From Paludibacteraceae bacterium (lineage in GTDB: Bacteria > Bacteroidota > Bacteroidia > Bacteroidales > Paludibacteraceae): a stretch of 53,678 bases of DNA. Where the stretch lies: contig JAFTSS010000042.1 in the NCBI GenBank assembly GCA_017467185.1, positions 1 to 53,678 on the forward strand, in the 5' to 3' direction. The translations under genes were made by a program, and so were the position numbers. Below are positions 32,855 through 42,876 of this stretch, one piece after another (the first letter of the stretch is position 1; every line of letters starts with the position of its first letter). The notes beneath the pieces are model-generated. The model was not told where the DNA came from, made no database searches, and saw only the letters and a program-made list of their open reading frames with translations.

Positions 32855-33661
32855 TTATTTTTTTGAATATTTAACTACGATATCAAGCAAAGAGATAGAA
32901 GAGTCTTCCATGTCAGTAACGATAGAGTCGATACGAGCAAGAAGATAGTTATAGAATACTTGAAGAATCATAGCCACGATAAGACCGAGGAGAGTTGTCA
33001 ACAACGCAACTTTGATACCACCTGCTACAACTGAAGCAGACATATCACCTACTTGTTGGATTTTATCGAACGCTTGAATCATACCTACGATAGTACCCAA
33101 GAAACCTAACATTGAAGAAAGACCAATGAAAAGAGAAATCCAAGAAAGGTTACGTTCGAGAAGACCGAGTTGAACTGAACCGTAAGAAGCAACTGATTTT
33201 TCAACTACTTCTACGCCTTCGTCGTAACGAGAAAGACCTTGATAGAAGATAGAAGCGATAGGACCACGAGTGTTACGGCAGATTTCGAGAGCAGCTTCAA
33301 CACCACCTTTAGCCCAAGCTTCGTCAATGCGTTTGAGAAGTTTGTTAGTGTTAACACTTGCAAGATTCAAATAGATAATACGTTCAATAGAAAGAGCAAG
33401 ACCAAAAATCAAACAGAAAACTACGAGTGACATGAAACCAGCACCACCCTCGATGAATTTGATTTTGAGAACTTGGTACATTGATTGTTCTTCAACTACA
33501 GCAGTTTCTTCTACTACTGCAGCTTCCTCAACTGCAGCTTCAGGAGCAACAGCTTCAGTTGTTGTGTCATTAGCTACCGGAGCAGCATCTTGAGCCATAA
33601 CGTTTGCAGCACCAAAACCAAGGAATGCTACAACAGTCATCATTGCGAAAAATTTTTTCAT
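32855..33661 (-). CDS. exbB: MotA/TolQ/ExbB proton channel protein
   Basis: The 268-residue protein starts with a signal-like segment (MKKFFAMMTVVAFLGFGAAN) and an Ala/Glu/Val-rich periplasmic part. The ExbB core follows, with three membrane segments: FMSLVVFCLIFGLALSIERI, LLERNLSWISLFIGLSSMLG plus FLGTIVGMIQAF, and KVALLTTLLGLIVAMILQVF. The order exbB - X - exbD - exbD is typical. It supplies the proton-driven motor for TonB. Confidence 0.93.
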   Translation of the reverse strand: MKKFFAMMTVVAFLGFGAANVMAQDAAPVANDTTTEAVAPEAAVEEAAVVEETAVVEEQSMYQVLKIKFIEGGAGFMSLVVFCLIFGLALSIERIIYLNLASVNTNKLLKRIDEAWAKGGVEAALEICRNTRGPIASIFYQGLSRYDEGVEVVEKSVASYGSVQLGLLERNLSWISLFIGLSSMLGFLGTIVGMIQAFDKIQQVGDMSASVVAGGIKVALLTTLLGLIVAMILQVFYNYLLARIDSIVTDMEDSSISLLDIVVKYSKK

Positions 33662-33931
33662 TGTTGTTTTTTGTTTTTTTAAGTTAATATTTAGTTAGTT
33701 ATTTTTATGTTTTTGATAATATTTTACTACAGAAAAACGTGCACAATACACCTATATTATGCAACACTCCAAAATCGGTTGCAAATTAGCAAAAAATAAC
33801 GAATTAAGCACTAATTTTTAGGATTTTTTTACCTATTTTTTTTCATACCTCAAAAAGCATTGATATTCAACAATAAAAAGTTACAGATTAGATGATAAAT
33901 ATGGTATATTGCAACTAAAATATTAGTTTTT

Positions 33932-34699
33932 TTAAGAAAAATCAAACAATTCACGAGCATTTTTTGTTGTAATTTCGTCAACTTTTTGTGAATTTATTTG
34001 AAAAATTGAAGATAATCGGTCTCGAACATAAACCAAATTTGCCGGTTCGTTTCTCTTTCCTCGATTAGGCACTGGAGAGAGATATGGTGCATCTGTTTCG
34101 AGTAGGATATGATTGATTCCTATAGGTTCTATAATTTCGCCAAGATTGGAATTTTTATATGTTACCACACCTCCAATTCCTAATAAAAAACCCATATCAA
34201 CAGCTTTTTTTGCCTCTTCTACCCCACCTCCGAAACAATGAAAAACTCCCCGCAATGGTTTGCCCTTGAATTTACTGAGCACTTTGAATGTTTCGGCATG
34301 GGCTTTTCGAATGTGTAATATGACGGGTAGGTTGAGTGATATTGCCCAATCTAATTGTTGTTCTAAGACTTTTTCTTGTTCTGATGCAAATGTTTTATCC
34401 CAATATAAATCGAGTCCTATCTCGCCTACTGACACATATTTGTTACCTGCACGTAGGGCATCTTCAATATTACGCAATTCGGTTTGCCAATCTTCTTTGA
34501 CGCTTGTTGGATGTAGTCCCATTGCCATTTTGGTAAAATCGGGATATTGATTATGGCAAATTAGCATTTCATTGATGGTTGATGTGTCAACGTTTGCTAA
34601 CAATACTTTCTCGACTCCTACTTCTATAGCTCGAGCAATGACGTCTGCTCTATCTTCGTCGTATTCAGAACCATATATGTGTGAATGTGTATCTATCAT
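33932..34699 (-). CDS. tatD: TatD-family metal-dependent DNase
   Basis: The 255-residue protein from ATG 34699 (MIDTHSHIYGSEYDEDRADV) has the metal-binding HSH, GEIGLDLYW, LPVILHIRKAH, GVFHCFGGG and LLETDAPYLSP, all TatD hallmarks. An in-frame extension to 34816 would add NSQLSILNSQLLTLNSQL, a pure translation of a GAGAGTTGAGAATT minisatellite, so it is rejected. Relatives are magnesium-dependent 3'-5' exonucleases or D-aminoacyl-tRNA deacylases. Length is normal. Confidence 0.93.
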   Translation of the reverse strand: MIDTHSHIYGSEYDEDRADVIARAIEVGVEKVLLANVDTSTINEMLICHNQYPDFTKMAMGLHPTSVKEDWQTELRNIEDALRAGNKYVSVGEIGLDLYWDKTFASEQEKVLEQQLDWAISLNLPVILHIRKAHAETFKVLSKFKGKPLRGVFHCFGGGVEEAKKAVDMGFLLGIGGVVTYKNSNLGEIIEPIGINHILLETDAPYLSPVPNRGKRNEPANLVYVRDRLSSIFQINSQKVDEITTKNARELFDFS

Positions 34700-34701
34700 T
34701 T

Positions 34702-34780
34702 TAAGTTGAGAGTTGAGAGTTAAGAGTTGTGAATTGAGAATTGAGAGTTGAGAATTGAGAGTTGTGAATTGAGAATTTAT
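34702..34780. repeat. TTGAGAGTTGAGAATTGAG minisatellite upstream of tatD
   Basis: Units TGAGAGT, TAAGAGT, TGAGAAT and TGTGAAT (about 7 bases) repeat directly before the tatD ATG and stay open in the tatD frame. Confidence 0.75.
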
Positions 34781-34876
34781 AGAGACTATAGAAGTTATAG
34801 TAACTATAAAATACAATTTTGCTCTTTATTTCTTAATTTCTTGCGTCTTAATTTTTGTTCTTAATCCTTGTCTAAT

Positions 34877-35626
34877 TTAGTCTTTTAGTTCGTCGAGGAG
34901 TTTTTCGGCATCGTCGAGGGAGTGTAGTTTTCCGACGTCTATCATTCGGAGGTTGTCTTGAACTACACCGTATATTTCTTGTTCGGCTAGTTTATCGAGG
35001 TAGAAGTCTATAATTGAGAATTTTTCAGGATAATCGGTCATTAATTGACATATGCGTGGTTCGATTATATGAATACCTGAGAATGCGTATTTTTTACATT
35101 GGTTTATGTCTAAATCTTTGTATGGTGATTTTACTTCGCCTGTTGCGATGTTAGTCCACCCTACTAATCGCATATCGTTATTGAATAGTAAATAGCGTTG
35201 TGTTGCACGTTCGCTCACGAGTAGGGTTGCTAATGATGTTTTTTTGTGTTTTGTTAGTAGGTTATATAAGTCTACGTTTGAGATTATATCTACGTTGTGA
35301 ACGATGAATGGGTTGCCGTTAAATAGTGGTTCGGCATGTTTGATTGCGCCGCCTGTTTCGCGCAATAAGTCGCGTTCGTTTGAAATTGCGAGTGAACCGA
35401 AGTCGCTACGTTCGGCTAAGTATTCTTCGATTTGTTCAGCGAAATGATGAACATTTACGATGAAGTCGTTTATTCCTTGAGATTGTAGTGATTCGATTAC
35501 GTGTTCTATAAGTGGGCGTCCTGCTATTGGGACTAATGCTTTTGGTATGGAGTCGGTTATTGGTTTAAGTCGAGTGCCTAAACCTGCTGCGAAGATGAAT
35601 GCTTGTATTTCTCTTTCGGGAAACAT
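34877..35626 (-). CDS. Sugar-1-phosphate nucleotidyltransferase, MurU-like
   Basis: The 249-residue protein has the nucleotidyltransferase start FIFAAGLGTRLKPITDSIPK, ALVPIAGRPLIEHVI and HNVDIISNVDLYNLL with the metal-binding Asp. Length and sequence fit MurU (N-acetylmuramate-1-phosphate uridylyltransferase) or a mannose-1-phosphate guanylyltransferase-like enzyme. The kinase upstream looks like AmgK, the natural partner of MurU in peptidoglycan recycling. MurU is the better guess from context. The spacer between them is about 90 bases. Confidence 0.82.
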   Translation of the reverse strand: MFPEREIQAFIFAAGLGTRLKPITDSIPKALVPIAGRPLIEHVIESLQSQGINDFIVNVHHFAEQIEEYLAERSDFGSLAISNERDLLRETGGAIKHAEPLFNGNPFIVHNVDIISNVDLYNLLTKHKKTSLATLLVSERATQRYLLFNNDMRLVGWTNIATGEVKSPYKDLDINQCKKYAFSGIHIIEPRICQLMTDYPEKFSIIDFYLDKLAEQEIYGVVQDNLRMIDVGKLHSLDDAEKLLDELKD

Positions 35627-35717
35627 TTTATTTAGTGATTAATGAGTGGTTGATAAGTGGTAATTAATAGTGTGTAGTGTATATTTTTTTATTAATAATT
35701 AAACACTAATAACTTGG

Positions 35718-37136
35718 TTATAGTTCTTTTTCGATGTCTTGCTCGCGGTGTATTATTTTTATGTCGATATCGAATTTTTTGCTGAGGTGTTCGGCGAGTC
35801 GTTCGGCGCAATATACTGAGCGGTGTTGTCCGCCTGTACATCCGAAACTTACCATTAAATGAGTGAATTTGCGTTCGATAAATCGTTGTACGTGTGCATC
35901 GACGAGTTCGTAGGCGTTGTCGAGGAATTTGAATACTTCGCCGTCGTTTTCGAGGAATTGGATTACTTCTTTGTCGAGTCCGGTGAAGTGTTTATAGTGT
36001 TCGTATTTTCCGGGGTTGTTTATTGCTCGGCAGTCGAATACGTATCCTCCGCCATTACCTGTTATGTCGTTAGGTATTCCTTTTTTGTATGCGAAGCTGT
36101 AGATTTTCACCTCTAATTTGCGTTGTGGGTTCATTTCGGAGAACTGACGCATTTGTGTTAGTTCGGTGAGTATTTTTGATAGGTATGGGTATTCTTTGAA
36201 TGGTTCGCGGAGTAGTCGGCGTAGGTTGTCAATTGCGTATGGTACTGATTGTAGGAAGTGTGGTTTTTTTTCGAAGTATCCTCTAAAACCATACGCTCCG
36301 AGTACTTGTAATGTTCGGAATAGTACGAAGTGGCGTAGTTGTTGACGGAAGTATGTTTCGTCGACAGGCATATATTGACGGAGTGCGTCGAGATATGTTT
36401 TTAATAGTTCTTCGCGTAGTTCTTCTGAATAGTTTGCTTTTGCTTGCCATACGAATGATGCTACGTCGTAATAGATTGGTCCTTTGCGTCCTCCTTGAAA
36501 GTCGATAAAGTACGGTTCGTTGTTGTAGAACATTACGTTACGTGATTGAAAATCACGATATAGGAATGTTGCTGAGGTGCTACGCATTAGGATGTCGCTC
36601 ATTCGTTGGAAGTCGTCTTCGAGTTTTATTTCGGAGAATTCGATTCCTGTTGCTTTTAGGAAGCAGTATTTGAAGTAGTTTAAGTCGAATGATATCATTC
36701 GTTCGTCGAATTCGGGTTGTGGGTAGCATACGTTGAAGTCGAGTCCTTCTGCTCCGAGGAATTGGATTGATGGGAGTTTTGCCATTGTTTTACGAAGTAG
36801 TTCGCGTTCATCTTCACTAAAAGAACCACATGTACGTCCTTTTTCTGTCATTTTAAAGAGAATATTATCACCTAAATCTTGCTGGATGTAGAATCGATTG
36901 TCGGCAGACATAGCATATACTTCAGGCACTGGTAGCCCTTGACGACGAAAATGTTCGGCTATTTTTACAAATGCTATGTTTTCGTCCTCAGATGTTCCCA
37001 TTACACCAATTATAGTTGAATCGTCATTGGCTGTCAATCTGAAATAACGACGGTTTGAACCTGAAGATGGAAGTTCTTCGATGCTCTTAGGAGTCGAATG
37101 TTTATACTTAACAAATAAGTCTTCTAATTGTTTCAT
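35718..37136 (-). CDS. Fused AmgK-like sugar kinase and RapZ C-terminal domain
   Basis: The 472-residue protein joins two parts. Residues 1-330 are an APH-type kinase (GSNRRYFRLTANDDSTIIGV; FLYRDFQSRNVMFYNNEPYF with catalytic Asp; FIDFQGGRKGPIYYDVASFV with metal Asp). Such kinases include AmgK, which phosphorylates MurNAc/GlcNAc at C1. Residues 340-472 match the C-terminal domain of RapZ (KIYSFAYKKGIPNDITGNGG, FDCRAINNPGKY, GCTGGQHRSVYCAERLAEHL), which in E. coli binds glucosamine-6-phosphate. The RapZ N-terminal P-loop kinase is absent. The MurU-like gene follows. The fusion suggests amino-sugar control of cell-wall recycling; that is inference. Confidence 0.85.
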   Translation of the reverse strand: MKQLEDLFVKYKHSTPKSIEELPSSGSNRRYFRLTANDDSTIIGVMGTSEDENIAFVKIAEHFRRQGLPVPEVYAMSADNRFYIQQDLGDNILFKMTEKGRTCGSFSEDERELLRKTMAKLPSIQFLGAEGLDFNVCYPQPEFDERMISFDLNYFKYCFLKATGIEFSEIKLEDDFQRMSDILMRSTSATFLYRDFQSRNVMFYNNEPYFIDFQGGRKGPIYYDVASFVWQAKANYSEELREELLKTYLDALRQYMPVDETYFRQQLRHFVLFRTLQVLGAYGFRGYFEKKPHFLQSVPYAIDNLRRLLREPFKEYPYLSKILTELTQMRQFSEMNPQRKLEVKIYSFAYKKGIPNDITGNGGGYVFDCRAINNPGKYEHYKHFTGLDKEVIQFLENDGEVFKFLDNAYELVDAHVQRFIERKFTHLMVSFGCTGGQHRSVYCAERLAEHLSKKFDIDIKIIHREQDIEKEL

Positions 37137-37310
37137 ATCTTAGATTTATAGTAGCGAGTAGCGAGTAGCAAGACTTTCTGTACTCGGCTTTCGCCTCGTT
37201 AGTATTTTTTTAATTTATAGTAGCGAGCAGCAAGACTTGCCATTCGCATTCATTTTTAATTTTTCGTTTCACTAAAAATTTTTGCTATACTCGGCAATTT
37301 AACAAGCATC

Positions 37311-38933
37311 TTATTTTTTTATTATTTCAATTGCTGTTTTTAACCATTCATCAAAGCGAAGTGAATAAGCAATTGTTCCTTTCTGATAGTAGTAACGCTT
37401 TACAATTTCCATTTCAAGCATTTCTTGTACATCGTCACGAAATAGAATTAAGTCGTCTGCTACGTTTGGTTGTAAAAGATTTGTTAATTGTGTGAATAAC
37501 GAATCGGTTTTTGTGTCATAACCTTCGGTCTTCACCATTTCTTTCAAATCTTGAAGATATTTTTCACTTTCAAGACGATATGTAAATCCTGATTCTATTA
37601 CAAATTTACAGAAATCGTTATACTCTTCGTCGGTTAATCGGAATTCGTTAGCCGAAGCAATTGTTGAATGAGTCAACACATAACGATTGGCATATTTGAA
37701 ATATAAATTTTTAAGATACAAATAACCTGATATATTGTAACTTGCTTCTTCTGTGATAGTTGAATCAGGCATTACTCCACCTCCATCGCGAACTATACGC
37801 CCTTTGACTGTGCGGAATTCTTTTGTGAGACTATCAGGTATTACTCGTGTTGAACCACTCTGACGGTTGGCATAATCAATTGCTTGCACACAGCGTCCTG
37901 AAGGTAAATAGTATTTAGCGGTTGTAACTTTCAAATAATTATCGTATGGCAATTCGCGAACATTTTGTACAAGACCTTTACCAAAAGTGCGCTCGCCAAG
38001 CACAAAACCCCTATCCAAATCTTGCATTGCACCAGAGAGGATTTCAGAAGAAGAAGCTGTATTGCCATCAACAAGGAATAATAACTTCATATTAGGATAC
38101 AACGGCTCACGACGTGTTTTATAGATTGTATTATTACTATTATGACGTCCCTTCATTGAAACGATTTCTGTACCACGAGGAAGAAACAGAGAGGCTATTT
38201 CAACAGCTTGACTGACCAAACCACCACCATTACCTCGTAAATCTATAATTAATTTATCAATGTTATGCTGAGAAACTAAATCTTTTAATGCTTTTTCAAA
38301 ATCGGCAGCTGTTCTATCAATAAAATCAAGAACTACAATATACCCTACACCTTCTGCAACTTGAGCATAATATGGCACTGTTGGCATTTGAATTATGTCA
38401 CGCAAAAATGTTTTCTTTATAATCTTTTTCTCCCCTTCTCTACGCACTTTAACCGTAATTTCAGTATGAGGTTTACCACGCAACATATCACTAACCTCCG
38501 AAATCGATTTACCTTCACACTTAACACCATCTATTTCAATTATTTCATCACCTGCACGTAATCCGTTTGCTTGTGCAGGCATACCATAATATGGCTCGGA
38601 AAGATAAGGTTTACCATCTACAAGAGTTATAATTGAACCAATACCGCCATATTGTCCTGAACGAAGACGTTTCAAAGCCTCTTCATCTGCAGCCGGTATA
38701 AAAGAGGTATATGGGTCTAAACCATAAAGCATCCTATCTAACGAGAATTTCAACAATTTATCATGCTTTAAGGTATCAACATAATTTATTTCTAATTCTC
38801 GCAAAACACTATTGTACACTTCAATGTGTTTCATTGCATCAAAAGATTGATTACTTTCTGATTTTTTATCTTTTTTGGCTTGTAATGGAACAAGCAAAAA
38901 AATGAAAAATAAAATTGATAATATTTTTTTCAT
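37311..38933 (-). CDS. S41-family C-terminal processing protease
   Basis: The 540-residue protein has a signal peptide (MKKILSILFFIFLLVPLQA), a PDZ domain (about 95-175: QYGGIGSIITLVDGKPYLSE, GLRAGDEIIEIDGVKCEGKS) and an S41 core with KLIIDLRGNGGGLVSQAVEI, the catalytic Ser in LVDGNTASSSEILSGAMQD and Lys in GERTFGKGLVQNV. A helical C-terminal region of 150 residues follows. CtpA-type proteases act in the periplasm on protein C-termini. Length is normal for Bacteroidota. Confidence 0.94.
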   Translation of the reverse strand: MKKILSILFFIFLLVPLQAKKDKKSESNQSFDAMKHIEVYNSVLRELEINYVDTLKHDKLLKFSLDRMLYGLDPYTSFIPAADEEALKRLRSGQYGGIGSIITLVDGKPYLSEPYYGMPAQANGLRAGDEIIEIDGVKCEGKSISEVSDMLRGKPHTEITVKVRREGEKKIIKKTFLRDIIQMPTVPYYAQVAEGVGYIVVLDFIDRTAADFEKALKDLVSQHNIDKLIIDLRGNGGGLVSQAVEIASLFLPRGTEIVSMKGRHNSNNTIYKTRREPLYPNMKLLFLVDGNTASSSEILSGAMQDLDRGFVLGERTFGKGLVQNVRELPYDNYLKVTTAKYYLPSGRCVQAIDYANRQSGSTRVIPDSLTKEFRTVKGRIVRDGGGVMPDSTITEEASYNISGYLYLKNLYFKYANRYVLTHSTIASANEFRLTDEEYNDFCKFVIESGFTYRLESEKYLQDLKEMVKTEGYDTKTDSLFTQLTNLLQPNVADDLILFRDDVQEMLEMEIVKRYYYQKGTIAYSLRFDEWLKTAIEIIKK

Positions 38934-38959
38934 AACTACAATACTATTGATATATTTAT

Positions 38960-39008
38960 TTCAACTTTCAACTTTCAACTTTCATCTTTCAATTTTCAAC
39001 TCTCAACT
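38960..39008. repeat. TTTCAACTTTCAACTTTCA minisatellite
   Basis: Seven-base units AACTTTC, ATCTTTC, ATTTTC and AACTCTC repeat between the DnaJ-like gene stop and the S41 protease start. Confidence 0.75.
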
Positions 39009-39010
39009 CC

Positions 39011-39757
39011 CTAAATTCCTCTTTGTTCTTTCAAATAATCGTATGCCTCTTTTACTTTGCGGAATTTTTCGGTTGCACTCTGGCGCACTTCATCACCAAG
39101 TGAATTTACTTTGTCAGGGTGATATTTCATTGCCATACGACGATATGCTTTTTTGATTTCATCGTCTGTACAATTTGGCGATAATTCAAGCACTTGATAC
39201 GCCCAATCTGGGTTAGTTTGTTTTGTGAACATTGCAGCGATAGAAGTCAAATCGGCATCGTTAATTTGCATGTAATATGCTATATTGCGGATAACATTGA
39301 TTTCTGCATCATTCACGGCACCATCGCCTGCTGCTATGCTGAATAGCATATTGATGAGTTGCAATCGTGTGCTATAATTCAAGTTTGCAGCACATTGTGT
39401 CGCCACATCGGCAACATTGATATTTTGTTTAAGTAATTGATTAAGAATTTGCCAAGCTTCACGAGCTCCCTCTTCGCCATAATTCTGCACTAAAAAACGT
39501 TTTACAACAGATAATTCTGTTTTCACAACCGTACCATCTGCTTTAACAACAGCTATCATCAATACAAGCAGAACAAGTTGGAAATCATTTGCACCCTGAC
39601 GCTTATTATAAGTTGTACGTTCTTCATCAACATACTTATATTCAGACGTTTTATCTGTATCAAACAAAGAAGCAAGAGCAACTCCAATAATTGCTCCAAC
39701 AGGTCCACCAAGCGTCCATCCTAACCCTCCTGCGATTATTTTTTTGAATATACCCAT
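39011..39757 (-). CDS. TerB-DnaJ protein, DjlA-like
   Basis: The 248-residue protein has a glycine-rich hydrophobic start ([20 protein letters not shown]), a TerB-like helical domain (about 55-165: [40 protein letters not shown]) and a C-terminal J domain ([27 protein letters not shown] with HPD). The order matches DjlA-type DnaK co-chaperones. The AACTTTCAACTTTCA minisatellite (38960-39008) lies after its stop. Confidence 0.92.
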   Translation of the reverse strand: MGIFKKIIAGGLGWTLGGPVGAIIGVALASLFDTDKTSEYKYVDEERTTYNKRQGANDFQLVLLVLMIAVVKADGTVVKTELSVVKRFLVQNYGEEGAREAWQILNQLLKQNINVADVATQCAANLNYSTRLQLINMLFSIAAGDGAVNDAEINVIRNIAYYMQINDADLTSIAAMFTKQTNPDWAYQVLELSPNCTDDEIKKAYRRMAMKYHPDKVNSLGDEVRQSATEKFRKVKEAYDYLKEQRGI

Positions 39758-39858
39758 CTCAAATTACACATTATAAAATTAAAGTGCTAAGTTAGTTATT
39801 TTAATTCACAATTCATAATTCATAATTCATAATTTTTGTTAAAAAAACAGGGGGGGGT

Positions 39859-39909
39859 GAGAGTTGAGAATTTATTTAAACCAGATATTCCGGATGTTCC
39901 GGATAAACC
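39859..39909. repeat. 51-base spacer repeat, copy 1
   Basis: Begins GAGAGTTGAGAATTT and holds GATATTCCGG and TGTTCCGGATAAACC. Copy 2 at 48536-48586 differs at two positions. Each copy lies downstream of a GACGTAG terminator of a T9SS gene. Confidence 0.75.
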
Positions 39910-39934
39910 ATATATTTTCAAAAATAATAAAAAA

Positions 39935-39963
39935 AAGAGACGTAGCGGCAAACTACGTCTCTG
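39935..39963 (-). terminator. Terminator of the first T9SS array gene
   Basis: AGAGACGTAG/CTACGTCTCT with a seven-base loop, then TTTTTTATTATTTTT on the minus strand. It lies 18 bases past the stop at 39981. Confidence 0.8.
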
Positions 39964-39980
39964 CTTGATTTAATTATACG

Positions 39981-42788
39981 TTATTTTATTATTTTTGTTA
40001 TTTGTTGTGTTCCGTCAATGTGGAATGTACGCACTATATAAATTCCTCTATTTAAATCTGAAATATTTACTTGTTCTGCATTTGCCAATACTACTACTCT
40101 ACCATTTATATCATACACTTCGATTGCTATTGCGTTTTGAGCTACAATAGTATTGTTTGCCAAATAAACAAGATTAGGATTTTCTACAAACTCAACATCA
40201 ACAGGTTGCTGTGGTACATCATTACCTACAATAACAAAAGTAAGAACTCCATCAAATTTACGAGCATAACCAACATACACGTCAGAAGTGAAATCTACTT
40301 CGCCTTTAACCACAGCTGGCATTTCTACACGAGTTTCAGTACCTGCAGAATCGTAATAAGAGAACACTAATGTATATGCTCCGTTGTTTTGTTCAATTGT
40401 AGGTTGACGAAGCATGAGTGCTCTACCGACAAAGTATTTAGAGTAGAAGTAGTTGATTACGTTCACATCAGTTGAATAGCATTCTACTTGTTGTTCTGTG
40501 TTTTTGATTGTTATGTTGTTGATGTCGGCATCAGCAACTTCAATACTTGGAAGAATATCGCCTGATGCAGGTTGGTATTTTCCTTTAATGTTAGTGATAA
40601 GCATTCCTGTTTTTACTTTTGCAGTGCCACTATCTCCTAATTTTGCATTTTTAAGAAGAATACCGCCTGTATAGTCTTCAATAAGGATACCATTTTCATA
40701 ATCAGTAAACGTTGTAGTTGCATTACCTACGTATGTAAATTCAGTTCCTGCTGCCAAGTTTTTGATGTCTTTGATACGAACGCAAGTACCGTCGAATGCT
40801 TTTGTTGTATTAGTCACTTCGATTGGGAAGATTGTTAGTCCATAACCCATAATGCCATATTCAACAACACCAACAACCGACATATTTTCGTACAATTTGT
40901 CCCAAAGTACGTTCATCATTGCACCGTTTTGATATATGAATTCTGTTTCATAAGGATATCCTTGTGAGAAACCATACTTCATTGTAGTTTCAAGGTTTTC
41001 TATCTTAATCAAATGTGATGCGTATTTCATTGGTTCATTAACAATTACATCAAGAGTAACAGCCTGAGGAACCAAGGCATTACCTGAGTTTTTCACTGTT
41101 ATGTCACTTGTTGCAGTACCTTTGAGATAGTGTTCTTGATGTCCTTTTTCGTCATATTGTAATGCACCTTTAACACCTACAATTGAATCGCCTGGTTCTA
41201 CGCCTGCAATAGGTTGTCCCGTTTTAAGAAGGATTGCACCTGTTGCGTCTTGAATGTAAAGTCCGCACATGTGTTCGCTATCACCTTGTGTGTTTGCTGC
41301 ATAGTATTTATAAGTAGCGAGTACAGGATTTTTAATTTCGTAAGTTACTTTAGATGATAGAGGTTTGCCTTCAGCGAGCATTGCACCGATGTTGTCAAAT
41401 ACGCGGTTAGAGATGATGTCGTCTTCGTTGCGGAGGAGGATTGTTGGATATCCGCCTGCGATAGCTTCTGACAAATCAAGAATACCCATTATTGCAACAG
41501 GAATGCCCATATATGGTGTCAAATCGCCACCACCTGCCATTTGTACACGAATAGTGTCATACTCTTTACGTAAATCACCATCGAATTGTACGAAAGCTGT
41601 GCGTTCTGTTATTTGTCCGTTTTCTACGAAGTTTACGTTTTTCAATTCACCTACAGGCAATGATAATAAACGAGATTCGAATTGAGCGGGTGTTTGAAGT
41701 ATGTTATATACTTTTTGTTCTTGCCAAGATATTGGGTTATTTGAATTGATGACTTGTAGTTTGCTGAAGTTTGCTTCTTGGATGTGGAACATCGAACCTT
41801 GATATACTCCATCAACTACTGCGAGTTTTGAGTAATAACCTTTTAATCCTTTGATGCTATCGCCTGCTTGAGCTGAAAAAGGAGCATTACGCGAGGTCAA
41901 TGAGATACATAAAGCAGATGTTTGTGCTGGAGTTGCATCATTAGTTGCTTGGATATAGTAGTTCGCACCCATTCTCATTTGTGCCACATAGTTAACCAAT
42001 GCAGGTTCTACAATCTCTATCTCTGTTGCTGAAATTGTTGCTTTATTTTTATCATCAACAAAGTTATATAAGTCAACTATATTAAAGAATGCAGTTGGGT
42101 TAATTTGATAACGATTTAGCACCAAAAATTGGTAGTTATTGTTGTATTTATCACAAATACCTTTGAATGTACCACCTGCGGGCACAGAGCGTCCCGCAAT
42201 ACTTGCACTGAGATGGATAGGCATTTTAGTTTCACCACTAACGAATGAATATGTTGTGCTATACACTCCTTTACCCTCTTTCACTACAGGTGCAGTTACC
42301 TCTACTGCCATGTTTTCGTATTTTGCAGGGTTTGCTATGAGTTCATCAATAGTTAATGTAAGATAAGGTATAGCATTATCAGTAGCACCTGATTCAACAG
42401 TTTCAGTATCATCATCAGTAAATTCTACCCTATCTGGCAATGTAGTAGTTGCTTTTTTAAAAGTACCTGAAAATGAAATTACGACAGTACCACCTTGGTT
42501 CATTTTATAACCATTATAGTTTGCATCTTCAAACCAAGTGTTATTTTCATTAAAACGCACATGGCTAAGCAAAATTGCATCGGTTGAATCTTGTACAAAA
42601 ATACCATTTCTTGGAGTGTCATAACGTGAAAGATGCAATGTTGTCATTGCTTTACCTTCATATATAACCTGCGTACCATCAGGCAATTGACGGAGTTCCG
42701 CAAGTGATTTCACATTCGTCCATGCGTTCAAATCAATGCATAATGCACAATGCATAATGCATAATAAAATTAATGTAATCTTTTTCAT
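39981..42788 (-). CDS. Secreted multi-domain protein, family A (OB-like repeats) with T9SS tail
   Basis: The 935-residue protein has a signal peptide (MKKITLILLCIMHCALCIDL, partly encoded by the TGCATT minisatellite). It is built of 4-5 repeated units of about 170 residues with a pattern such as FVQDSTDAILL / LYIQDATGAILLK / ILIEDYTGGILLKN and GDSIKGLKGYYSKL / GDSIVGVKGALQYD, resembling OB-fold or DUF5689-like modules. The tail (YDINGRVVVLANAEQVNISD to GIYIVRTFHIDGTQQITKII) is a T9SS sorting domain. Function is unknown. Paralogs: 42877-45057 and 50348-52525. Repeats hint at ligand binding at the cell surface, but no catalytic motif is seen. Confidence 0.82.
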   Translation of the reverse strand: MKKITLILLCIMHCALCIDLNAWTNVKSLAELRQLPDGTQVIYEGKAMTTLHLSRYDTPRNGIFVQDSTDAILLSHVRFNENNTWFEDANYNGYKMNQGGTVVISFSGTFKKATTTLPDRVEFTDDDTETVESGATDNAIPYLTLTIDELIANPAKYENMAVEVTAPVVKEGKGVYSTTYSFVSGETKMPIHLSASIAGRSVPAGGTFKGICDKYNNNYQFLVLNRYQINPTAFFNIVDLYNFVDDKNKATISATEIEIVEPALVNYVAQMRMGANYYIQATNDATPAQTSALCISLTSRNAPFSAQAGDSIKGLKGYYSKLAVVDGVYQGSMFHIQEANFSKLQVINSNNPISWQEQKVYNILQTPAQFESRLLSLPVGELKNVNFVENGQITERTAFVQFDGDLRKEYDTIRVQMAGGGDLTPYMGIPVAIMGILDLSEAIAGGYPTILLRNEDDIISNRVFDNIGAMLAEGKPLSSKVTYEIKNPVLATYKYYAANTQGDSEHMCGLYIQDATGAILLKTGQPIAGVEPGDSIVGVKGALQYDEKGHQEHYLKGTATSDITVKNSGNALVPQAVTLDVIVNEPMKYASHLIKIENLETTMKYGFSQGYPYETEFIYQNGAMMNVLWDKLYENMSVVGVVEYGIMGYGLTIFPIEVTNTTKAFDGTCVRIKDIKNLAAGTEFTYVGNATTTFTDYENGILIEDYTGGILLKNAKLGDSGTAKVKTGMLITNIKGKYQPASGDILPSIEVADADINNITIKNTEQQVECYSTDVNVINYFYSKYFVGRALMLRQPTIEQNNGAYTLVFSYYDSAGTETRVEMPAVVKGEVDFTSDVYVGYARKFDGVLTFVIVGNDVPQQPVDVEFVENPNLVYLANNTIVAQNAIAIEVYDINGRVVVLANAEQVNISDLNRGIYIVRTFHIDGTQQITKIIK
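42735..42768. repeat. TGCATAATGCACAATGCATA array encoding a signal peptide
   Basis: Tandem TGCATAA/TGCACAA units within the start of the 935-residue gene give CIMHCALCID. Same motif as 52470-52500 and 29577-29610. Confidence 0.75.
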
Positions 42789-42876
42789 AAAATAAAATGA
42801 TATTTATCTAAAATAACTAGACAATCTAGAAGGTCTAGATTATCTAGTTAAATTATTAATTGTCAATTGTTAATTA

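Noticed and set aside
25630-33661. Prophage carrying the DGR
   Set aside because: Flanking genes are mlaE-mlaF and exbB-exbD; no integrase, capsid, terminase or tail genes are seen in the window.
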